Source of the DNA: an uncultured Clostridia bacterium
GTDB taxonomy: Bacteria > Bacillota > Clostridia > Christensenellales > Aristaeellaceae
Direction: 5' to 3'
Length of the DNA: 64,000 nucleotides
Assembly (NCBI GenBank): GCA_937886445.1
Contig: CALGBY010000048.1
Span: 26,319 to 90,318, forward strand
Every line of letters starts with the position of its first letter. Position 1 is the first letter of the stretch. This document shows, piece by piece, positions 27,129-35,522 of the stretch. The notes under the pieces were generated by a model. That model saw only the letters and a program-made list of their open reading frames with translations, made no database searches and had not been told where the DNA came from. Made by a program: the position numbers and the translations under genes.

Positions 27129-27737
27129 TTACGCTTCCGCCACTACCTTGACCATCGCGTGGCGCAGCACAGTCTCTCCCATGCGGTAGCCCTTCTGCAG
27201 CACCATGCATACCGTTCCGGGCTCGCCCTCATCCGCTGTGCCCTGCAGCACGGCGTTTTCAAGGTTCGGGTCGAATTTTTCACCCGCGCGGCTGATCTCG
27301 CTCACACCGCGCTTGGTAAGCGTTTCGGAAAGCTGCCGGTAAACCATTTCCACGCCCGTTCTGAAGGCGGTGTCGGCGCATTCCGTTCCCAGCGCCCGCT
27401 CCAGATTATCCATCACGGGAAGCAGCGTCTTGATAAACTCTCTCGCGCCATCCTCAAAGGATTCGGCTCTCAGGTCCTTATTGCGGCGGCGGTAATTGTC
27501 AAAATCCGCCTGCACGCGCTGAGCCATGTTGAGGTACTCCTCTGCCTTATCCTGCGCTTCCTTCAGCTTTTCGTTGAGTTCCTTTTCCTTTTCCGTTACA
27601 GGAGCCTCGCCGCCGTTATCCGCCGCGGTTTCCGTTTTTGCTTCTTCCTGTATGCTTTCGTCTGTTTCGGGTACCGTTTCTTCCGCTTTTTTCTTCCTGC
27701 CCAGTGCCATATCTTCCTCCGATATCTCGCTGTTCAT
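27129..27737 (-). CDS. grpE: Nucleotide exchange factor GrpE
   Basis: A 202-residue GrpE: acidic, low-complexity N terminus (residues 1-60), long coiled-coil helix (VTEKEKELNEKLKEAQDKAEEYLN, then RVQADFDNYRRRN) and C-terminal beta domain (FDPNLENAVLQG, then VLQKGYRMGETVLRHAMV). It releases ADP from DnaK and acts as a thermosensor. Two starts have good ribosome-binding sites: ATG 27737 directly after the hrcA stop and ATG 27710 five bases after GGAGG. I keep the longer form. Confidence 0.95.
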   Translation of the reverse strand: MNSEISEEDMALGRKKKAEETVPETDESIQEEAKTETAADNGGEAPVTEKEKELNEKLKEAQDKAEEYLNMAQRVQADFDNYRRRNKDLRAESFEDGAREFIKTLLPVMDNLERALGTECADTAFRTGVEMVYRQLSETLTKRGVSEISRAGEKFDPNLENAVLQGTADEGEPGTVCMVLQKGYRMGETVLRHAMVKVVAEA

Positions 27738-28760
27738 TTATTCGTTTCCTCCCATCAATGCTTCCAGCATGCGCGCCACGCTCTGTACGCTCGCAAGCAC
27801 ACTGCGGTAGGGCATTCTGGCGGGGCCCAGTACATTCACAGTGCCCCTGTAGCCGCCGTTCACCGCGTAGGGCGCGGATACCAGCGCGCAATCCTCCAGA
27901 CCCTCGATCCCCAGTTCCGAGCCGATCAGCACGCTGCAGCCGCTGCCGCTCCCGCGCATAATCCTTCTCAGTTCCTCATCCTCTTCCAGTACCGTCATGA
28001 ACCGGCGGGCCTTTTCAATGTCGGAATACTCCGGGTAGAACAGGATGTTATGTCTTCCGCCCACAGCCACCGTTTCACCGGAGGACTGCCGCTGTATCCT
28101 GCCGGCAAGCTCCGCGATGCCTTCCAGCACCCTTTCATCCGCCCCGTCACGCCGGTAAGCGGAAAGCAGCTGCTGCACCTCGCGCATCGTTCTGCCGGAA
28201 AACTTTTCCGTAAGCTTGCGGGAGATAGCGTAAAGCGCGTCGCTGTCCAGCCTTTCGGATACGGGCAGCACCGTCTGGCGGATCTCCCCGCCGTCTGTGA
28301 TCATGATCAGCAGCGCCTTGCCGCGCTCGGTCAGGATCAGCTGCAGCCGCCTGATCTTCTGCTCCTGACGCCCCGGCATCATGACGATGGCGGTCATATG
28401 CGTCATATTGCTCAGCATTTCAGCTGCCGCCGGGAGAAGCTCCTCTGTCTGGCTGAAGCGGGAGGAAAGCTCGTTCACCGTTTCATCCTCTCCGGAAAGG
28501 AAGGACTCCGTCTGCGCGAGCAGTTCATCGGCAAACCTTCTCAGCGCCAGATGGCTGGGAACGCGCCCCGCGCTCACATGCGGCTGAAGCAGCAGCCCCA
28601 GCTCCGTCAAATCGCTCATTTCGTTGCGTATCGTAGCGCTGGAAAGATCGGGAAAATACTTTTTCTCCAGCGTGCGGCTGCCTACGGGAACCGCGGTGAG
28701 CGTGTAATCTTCAATGATGGCATGCAGTATTCTGTCTTTTCTGGCGTCCATCCTTGCCAT
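27738..28760 (-). CDS. hrcA: Heat-inducible transcription repressor HrcA
   Basis: A 340-residue HrcA. The N-terminal winged helix-turn-helix (residues 5-75) includes TAVPVGSRTLEKKYFPDLSSATIRNEM and ELGLLLQPHVSAGRVPS, the invariant SAGRVP motif. The remainder is the GAF-like dimerisation domain. It binds the CIRCE operator and loses activity on heat shock, when GroEL is titrated by unfolded proteins. The start is ATG 28760 after GGAGGTG. The CIRCE element lies 25 bases upstream, so the gene represses its own operon. Confidence 0.96.
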   Translation of the reverse strand: MARMDARKDRILHAIIEDYTLTAVPVGSRTLEKKYFPDLSSATIRNEMSDLTELGLLLQPHVSAGRVPSHLALRRFADELLAQTESFLSGEDETVNELSSRFSQTEELLPAAAEMLSNMTHMTAIVMMPGRQEQKIRRLQLILTERGKALLIMITDGGEIRQTVLPVSERLDSDALYAISRKLTEKFSGRTMREVQQLLSAYRRDGADERVLEGIAELAGRIQRQSSGETVAVGGRHNILFYPEYSDIEKARRFMTVLEEDEELRRIMRGSGSGCSVLIGSELGIEGLEDCALVSAPYAVNGGYRGTVNVLGPARMPYRSVLASVQSVARMLEALMGGNE

Positions 28761-28784
28761 CCGCTCACCTCCGTTTCTCTGTTG

Positions 28785-28811
28785 TTAGCACTCTCGACTG
28801 ACGAGTGCTAA
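28785..28811. promoter_or_regulatory. CIRCE operator
   Basis: A perfect TTAGCACTC-N9-GAGTGCTAA inverted repeat, the consensus HrcA binding site, placed at the predicted transcription start of hrcA-grpE-dnaK-dnaJ. Confidence 0.98.
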
Positions 28812-28821
28812 CTTCGTGTAT

Positions 28822-28850
28822 AATGTACCACGCTTTTCACTGCTTGTCAA
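28822..28850 (-). promoter_or_regulatory. Promoter of the hrcA operon
   Basis: TTGACA (28850-28845), 17-base spacer, TACATT (28827-28822); CIRCE begins 11 bases downstream. Confidence 0.75.
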
Positions 28851-28896
28851 TAGATAAAATAAAAAACCTGCAAGCATTTTCAGCTCACAGGTTCTA

Positions 28897-28972
28897 TGGC
28901 ACCCCCGATGGGACTCGGACCCATGTTTCCGCCTTGAGAGGGCGGCGTCCTAGACCGCTAGACAACGGAGGC
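28897..28972 (-). tRNA. tRNA-Glu (CTC anticodon)
   Basis: A 76-base cloverleaf with encoded CCA. The acceptor stem GCCTCCG pairs with CGGGGGT (two G-U pairs). The anticodon stem is CCGCC/GGCGG with loop CTCTCAA, anticodon CTC, reading GAG. The T arm contains GGTCCGAGTCC. It lies four bases downstream of tRNA-Gln in the same transcript. Confidence 0.9.
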
Positions 28973-28976
28973 AAAA

Positions 28977-29050
28977 TGGCTGGGGAACAAGGATTTGAAC
29001 CTTGACTATACGAGTCAGAGTCGCAGGTGCTGCCGTTACACCATTCCCCA
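28977..29050 (-). tRNA. tRNA-Gln (CTG anticodon)
   Basis: A 74-base cloverleaf with encoded CCA. The acceptor stem TGGGGAA pairs with TTCCCCA. The anticodon stem is TGCGA/TCGTA with loop CTCTGAC, anticodon CTG, reading CAG. The T arm has GGTTCAAATCC. First gene of the two-tRNA transcript. Confidence 0.93.
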
Positions 29051-29076
29051 ACACAGCAGTCTTGACTGCGAGAGAT

Positions 29077-29105
29077 ATTATACTAAATGTATGCCGTGCT
29101 GTCAA
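29077..29105 (-). promoter_or_regulatory. Promoter of the tRNA-Gln/tRNA-Glu transcript
   Basis: Consensus TTGACA (29105-29100) and TATAAT (29082-29077) with a 17-base spacer on the minus strand, as expected for stable RNA. Confidence 0.9.
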
Positions 29106-29166
29106 GTGGTTTTGAAAAATTTTTTTCATGCTTTCCGCTATCCGCGTGAGCATCCGTCATAAACCG

Positions 29167-29213
29167 AAAAAAGCGGCGGCGACGCGGGAAGATCTCTCCC
29201 CCGCGCCGCCGCC
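29167..29213 (-). terminator. Terminator of the branched-chain amino-acid operon
   Basis: A long GC-rich stem (CGGCGGCGGCGCGGGGGA against TCCCGCGTCGCCGCCGC, one bulge) is followed by six T residues on the minus strand. It lies 30 bases past the leucine dehydrogenase stop and closes the operon that starts at 40.1 kb. Confidence 0.9.
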
Positions 29214-29242
29214 GTAAAGCGTTATTTCAGCTTTGTGTCTGA

Positions 29243-30280
29243 TCACAGACCGTTGCGGATGCGTTCCTCGGCAAAGCGCTGCGCGATCACGCCCTCGGGC
29301 TCGCCGGTGGAGCGGGATTCTTCAAGGATGCCGTACACGGTGTTGTAGATATTGTGTACCTGCTTGAGCACATTCTCCTTGTCATAGGTGGTGAAGGCTT
29401 CCTGACCGGCATTGATAACGCCGCCGCCGTTGATGATAAAGTCGGGAGCGTATACGATGCCCTTCTTTTTCAGCTGGATGCCGCACTCGTCATCCAGGAT
29501 CACATTGTTGGCACCGCCGGCGATCGCACGGCACCGGAACTGGGGAAGCGTATCATAGTTGACCACGGCACCCAGCGCGCAGGGAGCGAAGATATCGCAC
29601 TTCTGGCTGTAGATCTCGGAGGCGGGCACTTCGACCGCGCCGAATTTTTCAACAGCTTCCTTCATCTTTTCCCTGTTTTTATTGTTGCACACGATCAGCT
29701 TCGCGCCGGCGTCATGCAGCTTTCCGGCCAGATCGAAGCCGACCTTGCCCAGGCCCTGTACGGCGATCGTCATGCCGCTCAGGTCATCGGAGCCGTTCAG
29801 GAACTTCGCGGTGGCGCGGATACCGTCAAACACACCGATCGCGGTCATGGGAGAGGGGTCTCCGGATACATTCGCGCGGCCCACGACATACTTGGTCTTG
29901 CGCAGCATGATGTCGGCATCGTGGGTATCGGTATTGACATCCTCAGCGGTAAGGTAGCGTCCCTGCAGGGAATCCACAGCCTCGCCGTAGGCTTCGAAAA
30001 GCGCGTCGGTCTTCTGGGAAGGATCGGCAATGATGACGCCTTTGCCGCCGCCGATGGGCATACCGGCAGCAGCGTTCTTGAAGCTCATGCCGCGGGAAAG
30101 ACGAAGCACATCAAACAGGGCTTCCTCCTCGCTCGCGTAGGGCCACAGGCGGCAGCCGCCCAGGGCCGGTCCGAGCTTTGTGCTGTGGATGGCAATGATG
30201 CATTTCAGGCCGGCTTTTTCATTGTTGAAGAAAGCCACTTCCTCGTGTCCGTACTCACGGATCATCTGCAGAGAATTCAT
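29243..30280 (-). CDS. Leucine dehydrogenase (Glu/Leu/Phe/Val dehydrogenase family)
   Basis: A 345-residue NAD-dependent amino-acid dehydrogenase. It has HSTKLGPALGG.R at about 32, the catalytic-lysine motif AAAGMPIGGGKGVI at about 71-84, the aspartate region TAEDVNTDTHD, and the nucleotide-binding GLGKVG in TIAVQGLGKVGFDLA. Length and sequence fit leucine dehydrogenase rather than the 440-residue glutamate enzymes. It interconverts leucine, isoleucine or valine with their 2-oxoacids and ammonia. As last gene of an operon with a 2-oxoacid:ferredoxin oxidoreductase it would aminate the 2-oxoacids (or deaminate the amino acids in the reverse direction). Start ATG 30280 follows GGAGG. Confidence 0.88.
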   Translation of the reverse strand: MNSLQMIREYGHEEVAFFNNEKAGLKCIIAIHSTKLGPALGGCRLWPYASEEEALFDVLRLSRGMSFKNAAAGMPIGGGKGVIIADPSQKTDALFEAYGEAVDSLQGRYLTAEDVNTDTHDADIMLRKTKYVVGRANVSGDPSPMTAIGVFDGIRATAKFLNGSDDLSGMTIAVQGLGKVGFDLAGKLHDAGAKLIVCNNKNREKMKEAVEKFGAVEVPASEIYSQKCDIFAPCALGAVVNYDTLPQFRCRAIAGGANNVILDDECGIQLKKKGIVYAPDFIINGGGVINAGQEAFTTYDKENVLKQVHNIYNTVYGILEESRSTGEPEGVIAQRFAEERIRNGL

Positions 30281-30328
30281 GTTTTTTCCTCCTTCAATAT
30301 ATGTTGAAATTATGGGAACGCAATAAGT

Positions 30329-32818
30329 TCACAGCCCGAGCTTTGCCTTCAGATCCTCACGGATCCTGTATTTCAGGATCTTTCCCGCCGCGTTCATCGG
30401 AAAGCTGTCCACAAACAGGATGTATCTGGGGATCTTGTGCCGGGCCAGATTTTCGCTCATATACCGCCGCATCTCCTCCTCGGTAAGGAGCATGCCCTCC
30501 TTGGGGATGATACAGGCAGCCACCTCTTCCCCGTACCTTTCATCGGGCACGCCCACCACCTGCACATCGCTTACGGCGGGATGTGAGTAGATGAATTCCT
30601 CAAGCTCCTTGGGATAGATGTTTTCACCGCCGCGGATGATCATATCCTTCAGCCTGCCGGTGATACGGAAGTTTCCGTCGGGCGTACGGCACGCCAGGTC
30701 TCCGGTGTGCAGCCAGCCCTCCGCGTCTATCGCCTCGGCTGTGGCCCTGGGCATTTTGTAGTAGCCCTTCATTACATTATAGCCCCGGGCCAGAAACTCC
30801 CCGTTCACATTATCGGGGCATTCCTCGCCGGTCTCGGGATCCACGATACGGCACTCGATCTCGGGAAGAGGATGTCCCACCGTGCCCACACGCACCTCCA
30901 GCGGATCATCCGTGGAGCTCATGGTGCAGCCGGGAGAAGCCTCTGTCTGGCCGTACACGATGGTGATCTCCCGCATATGCATCTTTTCCTGCACATCGCG
31001 CATCGTCTGAATGGGGCAGGGACTGCCGGCCATGATACCGGTGCGCATATGGGAGAAATCCGTTTTCGGAAAATCCGGATGCTCAAGCAGCGTGATGAAC
31101 ATCGTGGGAACACCGTGGAAGGCCGTGATCCGTTCCCGGCCGATACAGGCCAGAGCAGGCTTGGGAGAAAAATAAGGAAGCGGATACAGCGAAGCAGCGT
31201 GCGTCATGGCTGCTGTCATGGCTAGCACCATGCCGAAGCAATGGAACATGGGCACCTGGATCATCATGCGGTCCGCCGTGGAAAGATCCATCCTGTCGCC
31301 GATGCACTTGCCGTTGTTCACAATGTTGTGATGCGTCAGCATCACGCCCTTGGGAAAGCCGGTGGTGCCCGAGGTGTACTGCATATTGCACACATCGTCC
31401 GGGCTGACGGCCTCCGCCATGCGCAGGATCTGCTCCCGCGTTACGGTATCCGCGCGTTCAAGCGCTTCCTCCCAGGTAAGGCAGCCCTTCATGCGGAAGC
31501 CCACGGTGATCATGTTTCTCAGGAACGGCAGTCTGGCGGAATGCAGCGGTTCTCCCGGCACCGTTTTCGAAAGCTCCGGGCACAGCTCCGCCATGATCTC
31601 CCCGTACCTTGTATCCTTCGCGCCCTCGGTCATGATCAGGGTGTGGGTGTCGGACTGGCGCAGCAAGTATTCGATCTCCGCGCTTCGATACGCGGTATTT
31701 ACGCTCACCAGCACCGCTCCCAGCTTCACTGTAGCCCAGAACGCGATATACCATTGCGGCACATTGGCGGCCCACACCGCCACATGAGACCCCGCCTTTA
31801 CGCCCAGCGCCACAAGAGCGCGGGCAAATTCATCCACATCGTCACGGAACTCGGCATAGGTACGGGTGTAGTTCAGCGTGGTGTAGCGGAAAGCCGTCTG
31901 ATCGGGAAATTCCCGCACCACTCTGTCCAGCACCTCCGAAAAGGTCAGGTCGATCAGCAGATCCTTTTTCCAGATGAATTCTCCGGTATGCGCCCTGTTG
32001 TGATAATGGGTGTGTTCTCTCAGGGAGGGATCGGAAAACTGGTTCATGAAGCTGACATAATGGGAAAAAATGATCTCCATATCATCCAGCTCGGGGCACC
32101 AGGAAGGATCCCACACGAGAGAAAGGAAGCCGTCATAGTTTACGGAGCGCAGTGCCAGCATCACCTGATCTATGGGCACCTCGCCTTCTCCCGTCAGCTG
32201 CATGCGCACTTCCCCGTCTTCCTTCCGGGCATCACACACATGCACATGGCGTATAAAGGCGCCCAGGTTCTTTACCACTTCCTCCGGCGCTTCCCCTTTC
32301 AGGAACCAGGCGTCCTTCACATTCCAGAGCGCGCCGAGCCGGTCGTCCGCAAAGCGGTTCAGTGTTTCGGAAAGCATAGCGGAATCGGCATATACGCCGC
32401 TGGTTTCAAGCAGCAGGGAGATCTGCATCTCCTCCGCCTCAGGAAGCACTCTGCTTATCAGCGCCTCCGTGCGTTCCGCGGCGTCCTTTCCGGACTTATC
32501 CGTCTTCAGACGCAGGCAGGGAATACGCAGCCCGTCCGCCAGCTTCAATCCGTTCCTGATCTCCTCAAGCACTTTTTCCGGTTCATCCGCCGTATCGCTC
32601 AGAATATCAAGGCAGGGAAGCGACAGGTGCTTTTCAAACAGCCTGCGGCGGGTAGCCGGGAGGTTATGCTCGCGCAGGGCGCTGTCATGCCCCGCGAAGG
32701 CCTCCCCTCTGGGGTTATGCAGCTCGATCCCCTGAAAGCCGAGCTCCTCCGCGTTGTTCAGAAAGTCATCGAAGCCGGAGCGGTGCCACCCTCTGGTGGA
32801 AAAACACAGCTTCATCAT
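30329..32818 (-). CDS. Fusion protein: xylose-isomerase-like TIM barrel plus acyl-CoA synthetase
   Basis: An 829-residue protein. Residues 1-265 form an AP_endonuc_2/sugar-isomerase-type TIM barrel (KLCFSTRGWHRSGFDDFL, GIELHNPRG, SLLLETSG, RHVHVCDAR, YDGFLSL). Residues 275-829 are an AMP-forming acyl-CoA synthetase: P-loop YTSGTTGFPKG, YGQTEASP, the Asp in LHTGDLACR, the hinge in GRLKDMIIRGGENIYP, and the catalytic Lys in NAAGKILK. The ligase makes acyl-CoA from a carboxylic acid, ATP and CoA. The barrel's role is unknown. The first ATG shares one base with the stop of the upstream gene; a second ATG at 32815 may be used. Branched-chain acid activation is inferred from the operon. Confidence 0.85.
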   Translation of the reverse strand: MMKLCFSTRGWHRSGFDDFLNNAEELGFQGIELHNPRGEAFAGHDSALREHNLPATRRRLFEKHLSLPCLDILSDTADEPEKVLEEIRNGLKLADGLRIPCLRLKTDKSGKDAAERTEALISRVLPEAEEMQISLLLETSGVYADSAMLSETLNRFADDRLGALWNVKDAWFLKGEAPEEVVKNLGAFIRHVHVCDARKEDGEVRMQLTGEGEVPIDQVMLALRSVNYDGFLSLVWDPSWCPELDDMEIIFSHYVSFMNQFSDPSLREHTHYHNRAHTGEFIWKKDLLIDLTFSEVLDRVVREFPDQTAFRYTTLNYTRTYAEFRDDVDEFARALVALGVKAGSHVAVWAANVPQWYIAFWATVKLGAVLVSVNTAYRSAEIEYLLRQSDTHTLIMTEGAKDTRYGEIMAELCPELSKTVPGEPLHSARLPFLRNMITVGFRMKGCLTWEEALERADTVTREQILRMAEAVSPDDVCNMQYTSGTTGFPKGVMLTHHNIVNNGKCIGDRMDLSTADRMMIQVPMFHCFGMVLAMTAAMTHAASLYPLPYFSPKPALACIGRERITAFHGVPTMFITLLEHPDFPKTDFSHMRTGIMAGSPCPIQTMRDVQEKMHMREITIVYGQTEASPGCTMSSTDDPLEVRVGTVGHPLPEIECRIVDPETGEECPDNVNGEFLARGYNVMKGYYKMPRATAEAIDAEGWLHTGDLACRTPDGNFRITGRLKDMIIRGGENIYPKELEEFIYSHPAVSDVQVVGVPDERYGEEVAACIIPKEGMLLTEEEMRRYMSENLARHKIPRYILFVDSFPMNAAGKILKYRIREDLKAKLGL

Positions 32819-34191
32819 CAGGCCTCCTCAAACGCGATCTTGTTGGCCGCGGCAAGGTAAGCAAGTATCCCGGCCCCGATGATATCGGTGGAAACGCCCT
32901 TGCCGGAGTACAGCCTGCCGCCGTACCGCAGCCTCACGACAGCGGAGCCTACGGCTTCCTTGCCCTCAGTCACCGCCTGGATGCGAAAATCATCCAGCTC
33001 GCAGTGCAGGCCGATGATCTGCTCCATCGCGCGGAAGGCCGCGTCGATCGGGCCGTCTCCCAGGCAGATGCCCTGAAGAGACTGTTCTCCCTTTTTCAGC
33101 GTCACCTGGGCACTGGAGGAGATCATATTGCCGTTGTTGATAATATAGTTTTCAAGCGTATAGGTGGGCGGTACCTGAAGCGCTACCGAGGCCACCAGCG
33201 CGTCCAGCGCGCGGGCTCCCATTTCCTGCTTTCCGGCCACCTTGCCAAACTCGGCAAACACCTTGTCCTGGTCTTCTTCGCTCAAATCGTAGCCCAGACG
33301 GAACACGGCGCCCAGCACGGCTTCACGGTCATCCGAGCCGTTCAGGCGGATATCCCCGGCGTCCGCTTCCTCCGCGGGCGAGGCAGTCTGCTCCGAACCG
33401 CCGGAGAGCCACAGGATCTGTCTTGAGATGCGGTGAAGCTCCGTATCCCGCAGCCCGGCATAAAGCCCGAGGCGGCTGCCCTGGTTTCTCAGCACACCGG
33501 CAAGCGTTTCAAGCGGTACCGTATCGCCGTTCACGGAAGCCTTAACGGCCTTCGCGCCGCTTTGCGCAGCCAGTACGGCGGAAGCCAGCGCCATGCCGGA
33601 GCCGTTCTCGCAGCATACGCCCAGCTCCGTACCGGTCTCATCACACAGTTCCTTCACAAAGCAGGCAAACTCATCGGGCATCAGCTCGGAGGCGCTGTCA
33701 CACACGCTCAGCGAGGTGGCTCCCGCCTTCAGGGCGGTCATCAGGGCTTCCGTCAGAAAATCCCTTTCGGCACGCGTCGCGTCCACGGCGCAGAATTCCA
33801 CCTGCGCGCACAATTCTCTGGCCTTCGCCACTGCCGCTGCGATCCATTCCAGCATTTTCGCCGGCTTTTTGCCGCAGCGGTATTCCATCAAAGCGGGTGA
33901 AACAGGCAGCTCGATGCGGATCACGGGATATTTGGCACGGTTCAGCGCGGCAGCCGCGTTCGCGATGCTCTCCGCCGTGCTGCCGGCGGCAACGCTGATG
34001 GCCGCCTTTTTCACAAAGGCGGACAGCGTGCGCACAAGAAGCATATCCGAGGGCAGCTCCGCGATCTCGGGCAGCTCAATAGCATCCACACAGAGGCGTT
34101 CCAGCTGCCGGGCGATCTCCAGCTTTTCCTTGAAGCTGAAACGGTGTCCTGTGCGGCAAAGGGTGGTATCCGAAATGCTGATCTGTTTCAT
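32818..34191 (-). CDS. 2-isopropylmalate-synthase-like protein with degenerate active site
   Basis: A 457-residue protein of the LeuA/citramalate-synthase family. The TIM-barrel start reads DTTLCRTGHRFSF where catalytic members have DTTLRDGEQ, so the catalytic Arg and metal-binding Asp are lost. The metal-binding HxHND-type motif reads CCENGSGMA, and the NGIGERAGN loop reads NGDTVPLET. The C-terminal LeuA regulatory domain (about 345-455) looks intact: PPTYTLENYIINNG, then YSGKGVSTDIIGAGILAYLAA. Condensation of acetyl-CoA with a 2-oxoacid is therefore unlikely. The domain that binds leucine or isoleucine in relatives is preserved, suggesting a sensing or partner role (inference). It lies between the oxidoreductase genes and the TIM/ligase gene. 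Confidence 0.85.
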   Translation of the reverse strand: MKQISISDTTLCRTGHRFSFKEKLEIARQLERLCVDAIELPEIAELPSDMLLVRTLSAFVKKAAISVAAGSTAESIANAAAALNRAKYPVIRIELPVSPALMEYRCGKKPAKMLEWIAAAVAKARELCAQVEFCAVDATRAERDFLTEALMTALKAGATSLSVCDSASELMPDEFACFVKELCDETGTELGVCCENGSGMALASAVLAAQSGAKAVKASVNGDTVPLETLAGVLRNQGSRLGLYAGLRDTELHRISRQILWLSGGSEQTASPAEEADAGDIRLNGSDDREAVLGAVFRLGYDLSEEDQDKVFAEFGKVAGKQEMGARALDALVASVALQVPPTYTLENYIINNGNMISSSAQVTLKKGEQSLQGICLGDGPIDAAFRAMEQIIGLHCELDDFRIQAVTEGKEAVGSAVVRLRYGGRLYSGKGVSTDIIGAGILAYLAAANKIAFEEA

Positions 34192-34235
34192 ATCCGTTCA
34201 TCCTTCCGGTGCAAGCGGTATACTGTACTCACACC

Positions 34236-34769
34236 TTACTGTGCGGAGCCCAGCTCCAGCGCGCGATAATTTACCTGCAGCAGATCCGCATGGCGTGCGG
34301 ACACGATCTTGGCAAGCGCCGCGTCCACGCTGTCTTTTCTGAATTCGCCCAGTTCCTTCATCAGTTTGCCCACCAGGATCATATTGGCCAGCGTGGGAAA
34401 GCCGTTTTCGGAAGCCAGTGTGGTGGCGGGAACGGCAAACACGCGAACATCGTCCCTGTTCACCTTACGGGTGATCAGCGAGGAATCCAAAAAGATCATT
34501 CCGCCCGGCGCGACGGCGTTTTCATACCGGTCCAGAGAAGGCAGGTTCATGGCGATCAGCACATCGGGGCGGGATACGATGGGCGAGCCGACGGGCTCGT
34601 CTCCCACGATCACGCTGCAGCTGGCCGTACCGCCGCGCATCTCGGGGCCGTAGGAGGGCAGCCAGCTGACCTCCTTATCCTCGGTAAGGCCCTTATAGGC
34701 CAGAAACTTACCGGCAAACAGGATGCCCTGTCCGCCGAAACCGGAAAACAGATATTGGCGGGTGCTCAT
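34236..34769 (-). CDS. 2-oxoacid:ferredoxin oxidoreductase, gamma subunit
   Basis: A 177-residue POR/KOR gamma-domain protein: [17 protein letters not shown] at the N terminus, [16 protein letters not shown] in the middle, and a C-terminal ALAKI segment. In this enzyme class the gamma subunit helps form the CoA-binding face. Its ATGA start overlaps the beta-subunit stop by four bases. It completes a four-subunit complex (ferredoxin, alpha, beta, gamma) like VOR/KOR enzymes. Confidence 0.93.
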   Translation of the reverse strand: MSTRQYLFSGFGGQGILFAGKFLAYKGLTEDKEVSWLPSYGPEMRGGTASCSVIVGDEPVGSPIVSRPDVLIAMNLPSLDRYENAVAPGGMIFLDSSLITRKVNRDDVRVFAVPATTLASENGFPTLANMILVGKLMKELGEFRKDSVDAALAKIVSARHADLLQVNYRALELGSAQ

Positions 34770-35521
34770 GCCTGTCCCTCCTTTGCGGATCTGTCACGGT
34801 AGACACCGAGCGGATAGTAGGGGATCATCGCGTCATCGATCCACTTCAGCGCCGCCTGCGGCGTCATGCCCCAGTTGGTGGGGCAGGCGGAAAGGACCTC
34901 CACCAGAGAGAAGCCCCTGCCCTCGATCTGGTTGCGGAAGGCCTTCAGGATGGCTTTCTTCGCTTCGCGAACGGCCTTTACGCTGTTCACGGTCACTCTG
35001 GCCAGGTATTCGGGGCCTTCAAGCTGGGCAAGCATCTCGCAGATGCGCACAGGATAGCCGCACTGCTTCGGATCGCGTCCGTAAGGAGAGGTCTGGGTGA
35101 CCTGTCCGGGCAGCGAGGTAGGCGCCATCTGGCCGCCGGTCATGCCGTAAATGGCGTTATTGATGAAAATAACGGTGATATTTTCATTGCGCGCCGCGGC
35201 ATGTACGGTTTCGGCGGTACCGATGGAGGCAAGGTCGCCGTCTCCCTGATAGGTGAATACGATATGGTTATCCGGGTCCGCACGCTTAACGCCGGTCGCC
35301 ACAGCGGGGGCACGGCCGTGAGCGGCCTCGATCATATCGCAGTTGAAATAATCATAAGCCATTACGGAGCAGCCCACCGGCGCGATGCCGATGGTTTTGC
35401 CCTCGATGCCCAGTTCGTCAATGGCCTCGGCCACCAGACGGTGAATGATGCCATGGGTGCATCCGGGGCAGTAATGCAGCGGCACATCAGTCAATGCATG
35501 AGGTTTATCAAAAACGACCAT
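34766..35521 (-). CDS. 2-oxoacid:ferredoxin oxidoreductase, TPP-binding beta subunit
   Basis: A 251-residue subunit starting at ATG 35521, nine bases after GGAGG located in the end of the alpha gene. It has [13 protein letters not shown] near the N terminus, the [10 protein letters not shown] segment, the thiamine-diphosphate/Mg motif GDGDLASIG and [11 protein letters not shown]. It forms the catalytic core with the alpha subunit, splitting a 2-oxoacid to acyl-CoA and CO2 with reduction of ferredoxin, or the reverse. Confidence 0.94.
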   Translation of the reverse strand: MVVFDKPHALTDVPLHYCPGCTHGIIHRLVAEAIDELGIEGKTIGIAPVGCSVMAYDYFNCDMIEAAHGRAPAVATGVKRADPDNHIVFTYQGDGDLASIGTAETVHAAARNENITVIFINNAIYGMTGGQMAPTSLPGQVTQTSPYGRDPKQCGYPVRICEMLAQLEGPEYLARVTVNSVKAVREAKKAILKAFRNQIEGRGFSLVEVLSACPTNWGMTPQAALKWIDDAMIPYYPLGVYRDRSAKEGQA

Positions 35522-35522
35522 C

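Noticed and set aside
28861..29060. A protein-coding frame across the tRNA pair
   Set aside because: The sequence forms two complete tRNA cloverleaves with encoded CCA ends and a consensus promoter.
31241..32860. A 539-codon plus-strand frame opposite the TIM/ligase gene
   Set aside because: The opposite strand carries clear acyl-CoA ligase and TIM-barrel motifs; this frame has none and no ribosome-binding site.
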